In this document: positions 6,622-7,211 of the stretch, in pieces
How positions within the stretch are numbered: the stretch's first letter is position 1
Layout: each line of letters starts with the position of its first letter
From: Armatimonadota bacterium
Lineage (GTDB): Bacteria; Armatimonadota; Fimbriimonadia; Fimbriimonadales; Fimbriimonadaceae
Assembly (NCBI GenBank): GCA_003516955.1
Contig: DPBN01000040.1
Span: 1 to 7,211, forward strand
Direction: 5' to 3'
DNA: 7,211 nt
Notes under the pieces: generated by a model
Told to the model about the DNA's origin: nothing
Seen by the model: the letters and a program-made list of their open reading frames with translations, nothing else
Database searches by the model: none
Made by a program: the position numbers and the translations under genes

Positions 6622-7158
6622 ATGGAAGTTCTGGTCAGGAATGCAGAAGGCAACGTGAGCGAGAAGGACCGCGAATACGCGGCCAAGAAACTGGGCCGAC
6701 TCAGCCGCTACTTCAACCAGGCGCAGCGCGTGGAGATGGTGCACCGCGAGGAGCGGGACGGGCACCGCGTCGAGATCACCGTGTTCGCCGACGGCCTGAC
6801 GATCCGCGGGGAGGAGCACGACAGCAACCTCCGCGCCGCGATCGACCACGTGAGCGACAAGCTGGAGAACCGCCTGAAGCGCCTCAAGGAGCGCATGCGC
6901 AAGCACGTGCGCCGGCGCGGGGGCGAGCTTCCGCCCGCGCTTGCCGAGGGGGAGGAAGAGGCGGAGGAGGTCGCCGAGGTGCGGGTGAAGGAGCGCAAGC
7001 AGTTCCTGCTCAAGCCGATGACCATCGAGGAGGCGGCGCTCCAGATGGAGATGCTCGGGCACCCGTTCTTCGTGTTCAAGAACCGGGACACGAACGCGAT
7101 CGAGGTGCTGTACAAGCGCAAGGACGGCCACTACGGCCTGCTGCAGCCCGAGCCCTGA
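6622..7158 (+). CDS. hpf: Long-form ribosome hibernation promoting factor
   Basis: In resting cells this 178-residue protein binds the 30S decoding region and joins two 70S ribosomes into inactive 100S dimers. Residues 1-97 form the S30AE/HPF N-terminal domain: MEVLVRNAEGNVSEKDREYA, then the AAKKLGRLSRYF helix, strands 37-64, and a second helix with a basic end, LKRLKERMRKHVRRR. An acidic linker follows (about 101-121, GEEEAEEVAE). Residues 123-175 are the dimerisation domain that marks the long form, with FLLKPMTIEEAALQME, GHPFFVFKN and VLYKRKDGHYGLLQP. The start at 6622 is chosen over the in-frame ATG at 6601, because family members begin at this point and the Shine-Dalgarno lies between the two. 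It follows ispDF by 10 bp, so it is probably the last or a middle gene of the same operon. Confidence 0.95.
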   Translation: MEVLVRNAEGNVSEKDREYAAKKLGRLSRYFNQAQRVEMVHREERDGHRVEITVFADGLTIRGEEHDSNLRAAIDHVSDKLENRLKRLKERMRKHVRRRGGELPPALAEGEEEAEEVAEVRVKERKQFLLKPMTIEEAALQMEMLGHPFFVFKNRDTNAIEVLYKRKDGHYGLLQPEP

Positions 7159-7190
7159 TCCGGCCTCGGGCGGTCGACCAAGAGGCGGGG

Positions 7191-7211
7191 CCGGCGCATC
7201 GATGGCGCCGG
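7191..7211 (+). terminator. GC-rich hairpin at the window edge, possible terminator
   Basis: CCGGCGC (7191-7197) pairs fully with GCGCCGG (7205-7211) around a 7-base loop, 32 bp after the hpf stop. The preceding GGGG could extend the stem if CCCC follows beyond the window. Whether a T tract follows cannot be seen. An ATG at 7202 sits in the loop, so the region could instead be the start of another gene. Confidence 0.3.

Noticed and set aside
6067..7131. Minus-strand 354-codon frame opposite ispDF and hpf
   Set aside because: It crosses two well-supported genes on the other strand and shows no motif of its own.
7202..7211. ATG at the very end as the start of a following gene (secA often follows hpf in other bacteria)
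   Set aside because: Only three codons are visible, and the ATG falls in the loop of a hairpin. Nothing in the sequence identifies a gene.
1..7211. Search for tRNA or rRNA genes, CRISPR repeats, insertion sequences, riboswitches or a defence or other novel multi-gene system
   Set aside because: No repeat-spacer pattern, terminal inverted repeats, transposase motif, tRNA-like cloverleaf or long non-coding stretch was seen. The longest gene-free stretch is about 130 bp.

Overview
The window is a short piece of a very GC-rich bacterial chromosome with dense, high-GC3 coding and mostly housekeeping content. Three features narrow the lineage. TopA carries four C-terminal GRFGPY-type repeats and no zinc ribbons. 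A YacL-type membrane PIN/TRAM protein sits directly upstream of the IspD/IspF genes, as in Firmicutes and several other phyla. IspD and IspF are fused into one protein. Together with the long-form HPF these fit a non-proteobacterial lineage; an Armatimonadota-like (Fimbriimonadia) genome is my best guess, but this is inference and not proven by the sequence.

Layout. Positions 2-184 (+) hold the C-terminal end of a membrane protein, probably an MFS transporter. Its stop codon lies inside the 3' end of topA (144-2774, -), so the two convergent genes overlap by 41 bp. A divergent control region of about 130 bp (2775-2904) contains a strong Shine-Dalgarno for topA, a weak candidate -10 for topA, a small palindrome, and a perfect TATAAT facing right. 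To the right is a compact four-gene block on the + strand: an exported transglutaminase-fold protein (2905-4329), a membrane PIN/TRAM nuclease-like protein of the YacL type with a TTG start (4351-5466), a fused IspDF enzyme of the MEP isoprenoid pathway (5472-6611), and long-form ribosome hibernation factor HPF (6622-7158). Gaps are 21, 5 and 10 bp, so the block is very likely one operon driven from about 2886. The last 53 bp hold a GC-rich hairpin at the window edge.

How the genes work together: topA controls supercoiling and is transcribed away from the operon. The operon mixes cell-envelope, nucleic-acid, isoprenoid-precursor and ribosome-dormancy functions. The yacL-ispD-ispF order is known from other bacteria, so the linkage looks inherited rather than newly assembled.

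I see no mobile element, CRISPR array, RNA gene or defence island. The most unusual observation is that the transglutaminase-fold protein has phenylalanine where the catalytic cysteine should be, while the catalytic His and Asp positions are kept. This suggests a non-enzymatic relative of the family.
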